Positions 20,212 through 31,462 of a stretch of 64,000 nucleotides of DNA are shown piece after piece (the stretch's first letter is position 1; the number at the start of each line of letters is the position of its first letter). Source of the stretch: Trogon surrucura (lineage: Eukaryota > Chordata > Aves > Trogoniformes > Trogonidae); the NCBI GenBank assembly GCA_020746105.1, contig CM036657.1, positions 6,362,572 to 6,426,571 on the forward strand. The letters run 5' to 3'. Made by a program: the position numbers and the translations under genes. The notes beneath the pieces are model-generated. The model was not told where the DNA came from. It made no database searches and saw only the letters and a program-made list of their open reading frames with translations.

Positions 20212-22775
20212 GATTGACTGTAGACTATCGTGGCCTAAATGAGGTTACACCACCGATGAGTGCTGCCGTGCCGGACATGTTAGATCTTCAGTATGAGCTG
20301 GAGTCCAAGGCAGCTCAGTGGTATGCCACAATTGACATTGCTAATGCGTTTTTCTCTATTCCTATAGCAGCAGAATGCAGGCCGCAGTTTGCTTTCACCT
20401 GGAGGGGTATCCAGTACACCTGGAACCGACTGCCCCAGGGGTGGAAACACAGCCCTACCATCTGCCATGGACTGATCCAGACTGCCCTGGAGAGGGGAGG
20501 AGCTCCAGAACATCTGCAATACATTGATGACATCATTGTATGGGATAACACAGCCGAAGAAGTTTTCACGAAAGTTAAGAAAATAATTGAGATTCTTTTG
20601 GATGCTGTTTTTGCCATAAAGAGAAGCAAGGTCAAGGGACCTGCACGAGAGATCCAGTATTTGGGAGTGAAATGGCAAGATGGGCGTCGCCAGATCCCAA
20701 TAGATGTGATTGACACAATATCAGCTATGTTGCCACCAACTAACAAAAAAGAAACACAATCCTTCTTAGGTACTGTGGGTTTCTGGAGAATGCATATTCC
20801 TGGTTATAGTCAGATTGTGAAACCTCTTTTTGATGTGACTCGAGAGAAAAACAAATTTAAATGGGGCCCTGAAAAACAACAGGCCTTTGAACAAATCAAA
20901 CAAGAGATTGTACAGGCAGTAGCTCTCAGGCCAATCCGAACAGGGCAAGATATTAAAAATTTGCTATACACTGCAGCTGGGGACAATGGTCCTGCCTGGA
21001 GCCTTTGGCAGAGGGCACCAGGAGAAACTCGAGGTCAACCCTTAGGATTTTGGAGCCGAAAATACAGAGGCTCTGAGGCCAACTATACTGCAACTGAAAA
21101 AGAAATATTGGCTGCATATGAAGGAGTTAAAGCTGCTTCAGAAGTGATTGGTACTGATGCACAACTTCTAGTACTACGAATATCAGTCCTAAACTGGATG
21201 TTCAAGAGTAAAGTTCCTTCCACACATCATGCCACCGATGCTACATGGAGTAAATGGACTACCCTAATTACACAGAGAGCTCGAATGGGTCATCACAATC
21301 GTCCAGGACTTTTAGAGGTAATCGCAGACTGGCCACAAGGTAAAGACCTTGCAATGCCACCTAAGGAGGTGGTGACATGGGCTGAAGAAGCTCCACCATA
21401 TAATCAGTTACCAGAAAATGACAAGCAGTATGCCCTATTTACTGATGGATCTTGTTGCCTTGTAGGTAATCATCATAAGTGGAAAGCTGCTGTGTGGAGT
21501 CCCACACGACCCGTTGCAGAAGCAACTGAGGGAGAAGGTGGATCAAGTCATTTTGCAGAGGTAAAAGCCATCCAGCTGGCCTTAGACATTGCTGAACGGG
21601 AAAAATGACCAGTGCTTTATCTTTATACTCACTCACAGATGATGGCAAATGCTTTTTGGGGTTGGTTAAAACAGTGGAAGCACAATAACTGGCAGCGCAG
21701 AGGTAAGCCTATTTGGGCTGCTGAACTATGGCAAGACATTGCTGCTCGGCTAGAGAACTTAGTTGTAAACGTACATCATGTAGATGCCCATGTGCCCAAA
21801 AGTTGTGCTACTGAGGAACATCGACACAACCAACATGTGGATCAGGCTGCTCAAGTGTTCCAAATAGACTTGGACTGGGAACACAAAGGTGAACTGTTTC
21901 TAGCTCGGTGGGCCCATGACACTTCAGGACATCAGGGAAGAGATGGAACATACAGATGGGCTCGTGACCGAGGGGTGGATTTAACTATGGACGCTATTGC
22001 GCAGGTTATCCATGATTGTGAAATATGCGCCAAAATTAAGCAAGCTAAGCGATTAAAACCTTTGCGGTATGGGGAACGATGGTTAAAATATAGGTATGGG
22101 GAGGCATGGCAGATTGATTACATCACACTTCCTCTAACTCGCCAGGGTAAACGCTATGTGCTCACTATGGTGGAAGCAACCACTGGATGGTTGGAAACAT
22201 ATCCCGTGCCTCACGCCACTGCCCGAAACACTATCTTGGGCCTAGAAAAGCAGATCTTGTGGCGACATGGCACTCCAGAAAGAATTGAATCAGATAATGG
22301 GACTCATTTCAAAAACAATCTTATAGACAATTGGGCTAAAGAACATGGTATTGAATGGGTATATCATAACCCTTATCATGCACAAACCTCTGGGAAAATT
22401 GAAAGATACAATGGACTGTCAAAAACTACTCTGAAAGCTATGTGAGGTGGAACTTTTAAAAATTGGGACAAGCATTTAGCACATGCCACCTGGTTAGTTA
22501 ACACCAGAGGATCCATCAATCGTGCTGGTCCTGCTCATTCACAGCCTTTACATACAGTAGAGGGAGATAACGTCCCTGTGGTGTATGAAAGGAATTTGTT
22601 GGGGAAGACTATCTGGGTATTTCCTGCTTCGGGCAAAGGCAAACCCATTCGTGGGGTTGCTTTCGCTCAAGGACCTGGAACTACTTGGTGGGTGATGATG
22701 AAAGATGGTGAAGTTCAATGTGTACCTCAAGGAAATTTAACTCTGGGTGAGAATACTCGATTTAATCCTGTATGA
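20212..22775 (+). pseudogene. ERVL-A pol, RT to integrase
   Basis: Resumes RT at LTVDYRGLNEVTPP and runs through the catalytic YIDDI block (about 20520), connection, RNase H (FTDGSCCLVG, about 21440), the HHCC zinc region and the integrase core (QIDYITL, ESDNGTHF, SGKIERYNG). Visible lesions: TGA at 21606-21608 and at 22443-22445 (ERVL-B is open at both), YTHSQMM where ERVL-B has YTDSWMV (loss of an RNase H aspartate), and several missense changes. The C-terminal part is open from 22578. No env follows. Confidence 0.92.
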
Positions 22776-23094
22776 TGTTGTTACATAATACTAACAGTGT
22801 TCAATAAGTGTTTTTCAGAATAATAACCAGTGATGACCAGACCTGACCTCATCAAGTGACATCCAATATCTGAACTAGCCTCATCGAGTGACATCCAGTA
22901 ACATCGTCGAAGTGAACCTACAACCTATGGACATGAACTGTAATGAATCTCACATGAACTTTCCTGCCCTGAGAGACTGCTATGATGGATAGAACCCACG
23001 ATTATGAACTTTATGAACTTACTGAACTTTTCCTATAAGTAGATCATTAGCTCGTGATCAGTATGACGTAAATGGTATGGAATAAAGGGTGGAA

Positions 23095-23931
23095 TGTCCT
23101 GGGTTTAGCTAAAAACGCAGTCCTGTTTAGTGATTTTTACTTTCCATATTAGTGTCTTCTAAAAGGCTGCACGTTCTGAAGTCAGCAGCATGTTTTTGCA
23201 GACAGTGTGTGCTACTGGCAGTGATAACACCTGATGTTTACAGTTACTGCCTGGGACTGGTGTGCAGAAAGGCACATAAGCAAGAGCTTATACTTATTCC
23301 TATAGTGACCAAGGCCACTGCTGGCTCTTGTGTGCCACGCTGGGGGTGCCAGATAGTAAGAGGGGGGCATAAGGAAGTAAAAGGTTGCACCTCCAGGGGT
23401 TAATAGACAGGACAGGTGACCAACGAGAGTATTCCATCCCATATACGTCATATTTAGTATAAATTGAGTGATCACGAGAGTTTCGGCCCTTTTCGGCCTT
23501 TTCGCCCTTTTTGTTTGCCCTTTTCTTCGTTTCGCCTTTTCGGCAATGGCCGGTGTCCAGAGAGGACTCCATCTGACCTCCTGATTTTGATCTGGATCCT
23601 GAGTTCCTGAATCCAGCTCCCTGTATCCAGCTCCCCGCTGCCGCTGAGCCTGGGGTTTCCCCAGTGCCTCCTGCTCTGCAGCACCAGCGGTGATTTCTAT
23701 CGGGGGAGGGAGTCGGGTTTGATATCGGGCTACTATCTATAGTTGTATATAATTCTTTACTTTTATCTTTTTACCATTATTTCTATTATTTTCATTAAAG
23801 CTGTTCTAGTTTTTTTCTCATCCGTAAGTCTCTCTGCCTCATTCCCCTTTCTCTTCCCGTTTAGGTAGGGGAAGAGGGGGTTAGAGACCGTCTGTCCGCG
23901 TTAGTGGCCGGCCCAGCCCTAACCCGCAACA
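23095..23931 (+). mobile_element. ERVL-A 3' LTR
   Basis: 837 bp from TGTCCTGGGTTTAGCT to CCCGCAACA, preceded by a purine-rich tract (AATAAAGGGTGGAA, 23081-23094). It is homologous to the 5' LTR, to the ERVL-B LTRs and to the solo LTR at 53054-53866. Confidence 0.92.
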
Positions 23932-24412
23932 ACTGTCCAGGAGTACAAAATACCCATGCTATGAATGCTCTGGTAGCTGCTGTAGTTCCCCCACGGGAGC
24001 GGGCACATGTAACAACTTGGAATGAGTTTGTACAGGAGTTAGTAAATTACGGGCGCCGTATGGGTTGAGTCAGACCAACTAAAGGAAAACCACCCGAACA
24101 CCTGAAAAGGGTTTGCCGAGTCCACACGGTTAAATCTAAGCCAGAAGTCAAACCAAAGTTTGATAAAGAGCGTAATGATCTTTGGTGTGGAGCCTTGACT
24201 CTGGGAATACCACAGCGAAAGCTACACAGCACTTCCATTGCTGACCTCCGATTTCTGGTGCAAATACTAAGTAAGAAAAACAACCCGCAAGGGAAGAGTC
24301 AATCGGCAGTCAATAAATCTGTCTCTGATAAGCCCGTGCCTTTGGCTCCACCAGAGGATTTAAATGACCTAGCAGATAACTCGACAAAAAACATGCAACT
24401 CTGGGGAAGGCA
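23932..24412 (+). pseudogene. Gag remnant of a further ERV (element C)
   Basis: The plus-strand frame starting at 23930 reads NCPGVQNTHAMNALVAAVVP, then TWNEFVQELVNYGRRMG and a stop, then a basic segment continuing to QILSKKNNPQG. Its position before protease suggests the C-terminal part of a retroviral Gag. The left end is cut by ERVL-A. Family is unresolved. Confidence 0.5.
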
Positions 24413-25336
24413 GTGAGCCACCCTGCTTGGAGGATATTAGCTGTACAATGGCTCCTTAACAAACGTTACGAACCTATCATTGCTGTCCCAACAGGGCCAA
24501 AGAAAGTTTGTACAAATTTCTTTATTGATACAGGTGCTCAAATATCAGTAATCTCTAAAGAGACTGCAGAATTCTTAAACATAAAAACTAGTCACTCTAA
24601 GATAAAATTTACAGGAATTGATGGAGTTGTAAAGGAATGCCCTACTGCTAAAATTGTCTTGTGGCTCCCAGGGGAGAAGAAATTAACTCACGCTGAGGTT
24701 TTGATCGGTGCTGCAAACACTAATATTCTGGGATTTCATTTAATGTATGGTAGAGTGTGGAAGTTACCCGATGGGACGGTCTGGAGTTTTGCCAGACGAG
24801 ATAACGGAGACAGTGAACAGTTTGAGGCGGATGAGCCTAAAACAATAAACTTACTAGAGATGTCTATATCTCTGCCTCCATCAAAGATAACAAACATAAA
24901 GCAGTATCCCCTGCCAGCAGCTGCACAATCGGGTATTGACGGGGTGGTAAAAGATTTAGAAACTCGAGGCATTATTACCCGTGCACGCTCCCCATACAAT
25001 TTTCCTGTCTGGCCAGTAAAAAAGCCAAACGGACAGTGGAGGCTTACTATTGATTACAGGCAATTAAATGCTAATACTGTACCTTTAACTGCAGCTGTAC
25101 CAAACATTGCAGAATTGGTTACTCAAATACAGGGAGCTTCTCACCCGTGAATGGCAACCTTAGACGTTAAGGATATGTTTTCCATGATTCTTCTACAGGA
25201 ATATGACAAAGCTCAATTTGCTTTCACTTGGAAAGGGATACAATATACCTTTAACAGACAGTCCCAGAGAATCTTTATGCTTGGGAAGCGAAAGACAGTT
25301 CTGGAAAGGTCCATCGAATCAGTACTAGATGGATAA
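24413..25336 (+). pseudogene. Element C protease and partial RT
   Basis: Aspartic protease with FFIDTGAQISVIS (about residues 36-48), then RT fingers: SPYNFPVWPVKKPNGQWRL, TIDYRQLNANTVPLTAAVP. An in-frame TGA stands at 25148-25150; beyond it MATLDVKDMFSMILLQ and FAFTWKGIQYTFNR continue RT in the same frame. RT then stops before its YxDD block, and the rest of pol is deleted before env begins near 25400. It resembles class III or intermediate ERVs but is not the ERVL-A/B family. Confidence 0.75.
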
Positions 25337-25540
25337 TACCTACGTAATTTAACATTTGTCGATCATACGACTGAGCATTTTTTCTCTTTGATTTTACAGG
25401 AACCCTGATGTCAGGAAACTGTACGTGGGACGACAGACTATCCTACACTGAACTGGAGTGCCCCCAGGGACTGTTAATATTTGTGATTGGACTTGTTGTA
25501 TTCTTGGTACTGATAATAACCTGGAAACCAAAATTTTAAA

Positions 25541-26335
25541 ATGGGAACAATTACATTGTTTATCATGATCCCATCCACAGGAGCTATACGTGGGGAAATT
25601 GAGACTCCAGATCTCATATTACAATTGATACACAATGTGAGTCAAATTACAGCATGCTTACCTACACCACAGTCTGCTAGTCACCCAATAAGCTGGGGAA
25701 TCTTGACTATGAATTTGAATCAAACTTGGAAGGCCATGTGGGAAACTCAAAATCGTACCAATCTAATCTGGTATACTGAGGAGGGAAAAAATGTCCTTCA
25801 ATGGACCCCTAAGAAAGATGGAACTATAGATAATTGCAACACCACTAAACCGCCACTAAAGCTTGAAAACAATGTTGAAATCACCTATCGCCCTTTTGGG
25901 GATACATGCACTAATACACCGTGGGGAATACATATGCCTAGAGTATGGGGAGAACCACAACATGGTCATTGGGATTACATGCAAACTACTGGCTGGTGTA
26001 TTGATTGGAGTGGAATCATTGGATTACCTGATGATCCCATATGGGTTGATGTCCAATACACAAATTTTGATGCTTCTCGTTTAGAGACTCCAAAACGCTA
26101 CAATTGGAATTGTACTAAAGTACAGTAGCCGAGAAGCTGAAATCCAAAGACTGGGCCTGATAGCTCAAGCTCTTCGATTAGGTTATATTTGTCATAACTA
26201 CACCACTTCACTCAATGATACCTGGTCTCATGAAACCAATAACAATGTTAAGTCTGATATAATCTGTTCAAAACTTAGTATACCTTCCCTAGGACACACT
26301 GTGTGGTTTAGTAGCGATGGCACATGGACTTAACC
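25541..26335 (+). pseudogene. Element C env surface-subunit remnant
   Basis: A 195-codon frame (25541-26128) begins with a hydrophobic leader (MGTITLFIMIPSTGAIRG) and has sequons NVS, NQT, NRT and NTT, spaced cysteines and several tryptophans, as expected of a retroviral surface glycoprotein. After the stop at 26126, a neighbouring frame continues envelope-like sequence with more sequons (NYT, NDT) to about 26335. No fusion peptide or transmembrane subunit is visible. It is a fragment and cannot act in entry. Confidence 0.6.
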
Positions 26336-26816
26336 ATGGAGGGCCGCCGACGTCAACACGCGTTGACAGAGTTACTGAGACAGACACTGTCCCAGACCAG
26401 TCACCTGGGATTAAACTGCAGCCCAGTTCCATCTCTTAACTGCAGATTTTCTTCAACCACAAATGGTCTCTTTGTCTGATCAAGGGGAATCAGGACAGCT
26501 ACTGGCTCTCCTCTAGTGACCAGAAAGACTTTCTAGAGATGCAGGATGCCCTTGGGGTGGGAAACTTGGCTCATCCCTTATTAAGTATCCTTCCAGCTCT
26601 TTTTCTAAAAAGACACACACACAAATGGTTCCTGGTTTATATCAGCATTTGTATATAACATGGCTCTAGTCAGAGGCCCAAGTGAAAAAGGCAGTCACAG
26701 AGCTGAATCTTTTTGAGGGTCTACAACACAAAGAGAGGCTACAACCATAGCTGACACCCCCTTCCCCATGCAGTTACCTGTGCTAGTGCTTTGTATGCAG
26801 TGGTTCCCACAACTCT
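26336..26816. other. Probable 3' UTR side of the CELF exon
   Basis: Lies just downstream (minus strand) of the CELF stop codon, so it should include 3' UTR if that exon is used. A short CA run (ACACACACAC) lies near 26612-26622. No clear minus-strand polyadenylation signal was found. Confidence 0.4.
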
Positions 26817-26944
26817 TCAATAGGGACGATTAGCATCCTTTGGCCTCTTCAGCTGCACCTTCAGCCTCTTTGTGCCAATCTGGAAACCATTCATAGCTTG
26901 AATAGCTGCTTGGGCATTGGCAGGACTGTCAAAACTCACAAAAC
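26817..26944 (-). CDS. Terminal coding exon of a CELF-family RNA-binding protein (CELF3/4/6 type)
   Basis: The minus strand encodes the end of the third RNA-recognition motif of a CELF (CUG-BP/ELAV-like) splicing and translation regulator: [19 protein letters not shown], then [22 protein letters not shown] and stop TGA (26817-26819). The exon is preceded by a good splice acceptor, pyrimidine-rich CCCCCTGCCTTGCCTC then TTTTGACAG (AG at plus 26945-26946), so this is a genomic exon, not a retrocopy. The ANRPY ending points to the CELF3/4/6 group rather than CELF1/2; CELF4 is my leading guess. Differences from what I recall of the very conserved family (Ser/Asn swaps, IGT for IGM) suggest relaxed constraint, perhaps a decaying sex-linked copy. 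Upstream exons are not in the window. Confidence 0.8.
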
Positions 26945-28011
26945 CTGTCAAAACATGAGGCAAGGCAGGGGGCTTAATCAGCTGAAGGGGGCCAAGGCAC
27001 ATATATGCAACGACTACTAAGAACGAACATGGGGAAGGGGGTGAGGGCAGTGGGAGGGAGGGAGCAGGTAGGAGGGTGGACAGGTGGGCAGGAGAGTGAG
27101 GAAAGGATGGTTGCCAATGGGGGACAAAGGGTAGGAGGGGTTGTTACAGATCAGTGTCCCAGGATGCAGTGCCTGGTGTGAGTGACGGTTTGGACACGAT
27201 TATGTGAAGCATGGGGATCCAAATGTTGGCTCCACAGTACCAGCACACATAAGGTTTGGGTCACCTTTGAGCTGGGTGTCAGCAGATTTGATGCATGGTC
27301 TCAAGGCATTTTGTCTTGCTCTTTTTCATTCCATCATGACTGAGGTAAATCTCTAGATCCTTTTTTGCTTACCAGCATAACCTTTCCTTTGCCTTCCAAT
27401 ATTCACAATGAAGGGAGCCTGATATACCTATGGTTACTTCCTTATTATGGCAATATAAGTAAAATGTGAATTTAATAAGTTCTCCATTATGATATTCATT
27501 GGCATGAATAGCTTGATTGTTGGTCACTTAAGCAATATGAGGAGCTTTATTAACTGGCAGTTTCTGCAGACTTTATGTTGACTCTGCAGTTGAGAAAGAT
27601 GAACACTAGTGCTTTCCTAACATGGTTTCCAAAAGTAGTTTCATACCTTGCCAGCAAATCATCAAATCATTCATGGAGCACATCCAGAAATAGAAACACC
27701 TATAGTGACTGAATATTCTATCTGCAGGCCACCTAAAATTACATTTTTTGTCTCAGTGGAAGACTTGCTCTCTGAGGACTGGAAGAGCCAAGATAGGCCA
27801 GAACCATGCAAGATGCAATGTCTCTAATTTATTCAGCTTTAAGGAGGGTTTTCGGTGTGGGTTTATTTTTATTTTTATTTTTATTTTTATTTTTATTTTT
27901 ATTTTTATTTTTAATTATTTTTATTTTTATTTATGTTAAACCAGAAAAAGACTTCATTTGCCTAGACTCTATTATGACTTTAGCTGGAGTGACCATGGGT
28001 CCAAGATATCA
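26945..28011. other. Intron-like non-coding DNA
   Basis: Upstream of the CELF exon on the minus strand, so presumably intron. It is G-rich near 27030-27140 and otherwise AT-rich. It contains the (ATTTTT)n array listed separately. No further exon was recognised. Confidence 0.5.
27861..27935. repeat. (ATTTTT)n microsatellite
   Basis: About eleven head-to-tail ATTTTT units with one interruption near 27912. Open frames read through it are artefacts. Confidence 0.95.
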
Positions 28012-28630
28012 ATGAGACAGGGGGCCATCATATTGCATAAGAATTGCCTCTGCTACCTTTGCCAGGAATGTCTCTGTGTGCCAACAACATTTCTGAGCAA
28101 AAGCCTTAGGTAAGTCTAGCCTGGACGAGCAAGCCAAAACCATCTGTTTTTCCACCCCTGAAAAGCTCTGGCAGCACAAATCAACCTTGGGAATCCATTG
28201 CCTCTCAATAGACAGGCTGAAATGAACAGACAGGCTGAGAGCCCCCACCATCCCCCATTCCCGGTATGTGGCGGGAACTTGACTGTGTAAAAGGCGAGAA
28301 CCCCGGGCGGTTATGTGCTCTTTGCCCACCACAAGAAGATGGCTGCATGTGCTGTCGCTGGATCCAGGGCTGGTGATCTTTCCTTTTTCTATCACTTTCT
28401 CTCTTTTCTAGTCTTAACAGAAGGTTATCTATGGCAAGGCCAGTTTCTTTTGCTTGCTAATAGCTCATTGCTGTGAGGCGTGTTGATTTAAGTGGACGAT
28501 TGAAACACATCGTTGTTAGCTCTTTGGTGATTGATAAATAAAAATAGTATTCGGATCTTTGGTGTGACTCACCTTAATCCTGGCTTGGGAATCAGTGAAC
28601 CTGAGTCATCATCCTGAAAGCTCCGGACCT
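28012..28630 (+). mobile_element. Possible solo LTR (class I type)
   Basis: The stretch begins TGAGACAGGGGG and ends GACCTGACA. It has AATAAAAATAG near 28537 followed by a TTTGGTGTGACTCACC segment like the R region of class I LTRs. No TATA box, target duplication or second copy was found, so boundaries are tentative. Confidence 0.3.
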
Positions 28631-29543
28631 GACAATCTCCCAACACAAAATTGGAGTTATGGTGAGTAATGAGCTGGAGTACTATTAAATGGCAATGGAT
28701 CTGCTTTTGCAATCGCTTATTAGCCAGTAAACAGTTGCTAATGTTCTCCGATTACATTTGACTACTTGAATAATCTATCATTCGACAAAGTCCTGTGATT
28801 TATCTCAGCAAAGGAACAAACTAAACACTCCCTAATTTCACCTGAGTAGATTTGGTCTTTAAATACTGCTGGAAACTCCATTGGAAATGCTTTACTTGAG
28901 CTTCACCTTGAAATTTGCTTTCTAGCTACCTCACATCTTTGAATACAAGATAAAGTGAAAGCTAGTTCTTAAAATCACCTCTGGACTGCTAATATTCCTG
29001 TCCAAGACTCATTAGCTACATCTATAAAAGCAAACTAAAACTGTGCCACTGAAATTCTGAGAAATTGTAATCCAATCATCTGTACCTCTGAATTTTTAGA
29101 AAGGTCCTTGACATAGTTTTGGCTTGTGCCTAACTCCAAAAAATTCCTGGACAAAGTCTGAGTATTAGCATAGGACAGAGACTGTTTTCAGTAGTTAGCT
29201 TGTATGTGGCCACAGTATTCTGAAAAATAAGATAATTTATTAGTTTAGGTGTGGGCCATTCTGTGCCAGCTGCCCCAGTGTTAGGGGAAAGTGCCAGGTA
29301 TATTTACTTTACTAATACATACACAGCTACCAAATATCAAAGCTGAGTTGACTGCAGCTGGATAATTGCTTATATCATGTCTTTAGAGAACCTAACTTCC
29401 CTGGGATTTCTACTCTTGTAACTGATCCTCTTGCAATGTACCTCCTAGTGACTGAATATGCACATCTAGAGTGTATCTACATGTGCATCCATTTGTGAGT
29501 AAGCCACCCTGAGAATCTAAAATAATTAGTGGAGACCTAGCCA
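28631..29543. other. Non-coding, no recognised feature
   Basis: About 900 bases of AT-rich sequence without a gene or repeat family I recognise. It may be intron of the CELF gene. Confidence 0.45.
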
Positions 29544-29920
29544 GACTGGGGCAGTACATCTGTCAAAGTGTAACACAGGTGTCCTAAGGCGAGCTCAGGG
29601 AGGACAGAAACCTTCCATGGAGCAGAAGAACAAAAGCTCACTTGATCTTGATTTTCAATATAAATATAGACTGTGAAAGCGGGGCCTCATGATCCTTCCG
29701 GCTTTTTGGGTTTTAAATAGGAGGTATCAGAAAAGTTACCACAGGGATAACTGGCATTCATAGCGACATCACTTTCTGATCCTTCGATGTCAGCTCTTCC
29801 TATCATTGTGAAGCAGAATTCACCAAACTTTGGATTGTTCACCCACTAATAGGGAATATGAGCTGAGATTAAACCGTCATGAGACAGGTTAGTTTTACCC
29901 TACTGATGATGTGTTGCTGC
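29544..29920 (+). pseudogene. 28S rRNA pseudogene fragment
   Basis: Near-identical to the 3' part of large-subunit rRNA: GTCCTAAGGCGAGCTCAGGG, GAAAGCGGGGCCTCATGATC, AAAAGTTACCACAGGGATAA, TCCTATCATTGTGAAGCAGA and GTTAGTTTTACCCTACTGAT, in the right order. This covers the peptidyl-transferase and following region of domain V. The helix sequence expected between AACTGGC and ATTCATAGCGAC is deleted (about 16 bases), and many C-to-T and G-to-A changes are scattered. Both ends are truncated and no rDNA spacer adjoins it, so it is a dispersed, dead copy. The retained rRNA blocks are highly diagnostic. Confidence 0.95.
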
Positions 29921-29940
29921 AAGAGTCAATGGAGTGTAGG

Positions 29941-31134
29941 TGTTTTGGTTTGGCCTGGCCGGATTTTGGCAGCAGGGGGGGGGGAGCTGCAGAGTGGCTT
30001 CTGCAAGAAGCTGCTAGAAGCTCCCCAAGTTTGATAGAGCCAATGCCAGCCGGCTCCAAAGAGGGACCCGCCGCTGGCCAAGGCTGAGCCTATCAGTAAA
30101 GTGATAGGAGAGGAACGCCTCTGTGAAAAACATATTTAAGAACAGGGAAAAGAATTGCGCCACAACAGCTGGGACAGAGATGGAGGACTGAGAATCTGTG
30201 CAGACACCAAGGTCAGTGAAGAAGGAGGAGGGGGGAGGATGAGCTCCAGGCACCGGAGCAGAGACACTCCCCCGGGTCTGTGGTGAAGACCATGGTGAAG
30301 CGGGTTGTCCCCCTGCAGCCCATGGGCGGGGTGCAGATGTCCACCGTGAGGATCACCGCATAGATGTCCACAGTGCAGAGGACTCCACACCGTGTGGGTG
30401 GATGCCTGAAGGGGGCTGTAGCCCGTGGGAAGGCCGCATCAGAGCAAGTTGCTACCGGAACCTGTAGCCCGTGGAAGAGAGGAATGCCCACGCTGGAGCA
30501 GGTTGGCCGGTGGGACCTTTGGGATGCTGCGGGGGACTCAGGTTGGAGCAGTTTCCCCTGAAGGACTGCGCCTCAGACTCACGAGGGGTGGGCTGCCCCT
30601 CGTGAGGTGTCTCACGTTGGGCAGTTTGTGATGAATTGCCCTTCGTGGGATGACTCACGTGGAGAAGAGAGCGTGAAGCTTGTCTCCCGTGAGAGGGACC
30701 CCACAATGGCCCTGGGGAAGAGTGAAGAGTCCTCCCCCGGAATGAAGAAGCGGTGGAACCAACGTCAGATGAACTGACCGTAACCCGCATTCCCTGTCCC
30801 CCTGCGCTGCTCGGGGGGAGGAGGTGGAGAAACCGGGATTGATGTTAAGCCCGGGAAGAAGGGAGGGATGGGGGGAAGGTGTTCTGTTTGTTAAGATCTG
30901 TTTGCTCTTTCTCACTTCTCACTACTCCTCTCTGATTAGTTCTTTTAATAAATGTACCTAATTTCCCCAAAACTGAGTCTGTTTTGCCCGGGACGGTAAA
31001 TGAGAGTGATCTCCCTGTCCTTATCTCAAACCTTAAGCCCTTGGAAATATTTTCTCCCCCTGTCTAGCAGTGAAGGGGGAGTGAGAGAGCAGCTGTGTGG
31101 GTACCTGGCAGCCGGCCAGGGTCAAACCACTACA
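29941..31134 (+). mobile_element. Solo LTR, long ERVL-type family (copy 2)
   Basis: 1194 bp from TGTTTTGGTTTGGCC to GGTCAAACCACTACA, flanked by a perfect 5-bp duplication GTAGG (29936-29940 and 31135-31139). Its ends are an imperfect inverted repeat. It is homologous along its length to 2642-3800. A TTAATAAAT polyadenylation-type signal lies near 30944. Confidence 0.95.
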
Positions 31135-31139
31135 GTAGG

Positions 31140-31457
31140 ACATGATTTTTCTCTTTTTTTTCAGGAAACTTCCAGCTGTGCTCAAATAAATCAAGTCCCA
31201 CTGGCTATGTAGCAGGAACCAGTGCTGACCACAATGAAGGCAGGCACTCAGCTTGAATCAAGGTACCTCTCTTGTGGGATTTACCTGGTTCCATAGTTGG
31301 GATTGACCTCTCAAGTTAAGATGTTGTTAACTGGCTAGTGCATGGATAAGTCATTCCCCAAAATTATGTTAATTGTTGAATCAAACTCCTAATGCATGTA
31401 AACCCCACCAGAAATGCTGCCAAGTATGATGGAAGTCTATTATTTGTCTACTTTTGC
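31140..31457. other. Non-coding gap between two LTR elements
   Basis: About 320 bases with no gene or repeat recognised. It ends with the CAAGA target-site duplication of ERVL-B at 31458-31462. Confidence 0.5.
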
Positions 31458-31462
31458 CAAGA

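Larger units (their letters stand above)
12751..23931 (+). mobile_element. ERVL-A provirus, env-less, broken
   Basis: A provirus with two LTRs, a Lys primer-binding site, gag, protease-RT-RNase H-integrase, and no env. It is homologous throughout to ERVL-B (31463-38639). It is interrupted by a CR1 patch with an inverted repeat in the leader (13846-14777) and by a 3-kb minus-strand CR1 in RT (17159-20211). Flanks TTATC (left) and ACTGT (right) do not match, so the insertion ends have been rearranged. Confidence 0.9.

Noticed and set aside
14900-22450. APOBEC-style G-to-A hypermutation as the source of ERVL stops
   Set aside because: Some stops are TGG-to-TGA, but the mutated G is not in one consistent context, and another stop (GGA to TGA at 22443) is not G-to-A.
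26817-27002. Reading the CELF frame as a complete 61-residue protein starting at the first Met
   Set aside because: The first 19 residues lie in the intron before a clear splice acceptor; only the part from 26944 is exon.
27748-28015. Open frames through the (ATTTTT)n tract
   Set aside because: Phe/Ile/Leu repeats come from the microsatellite; no protein similarity.
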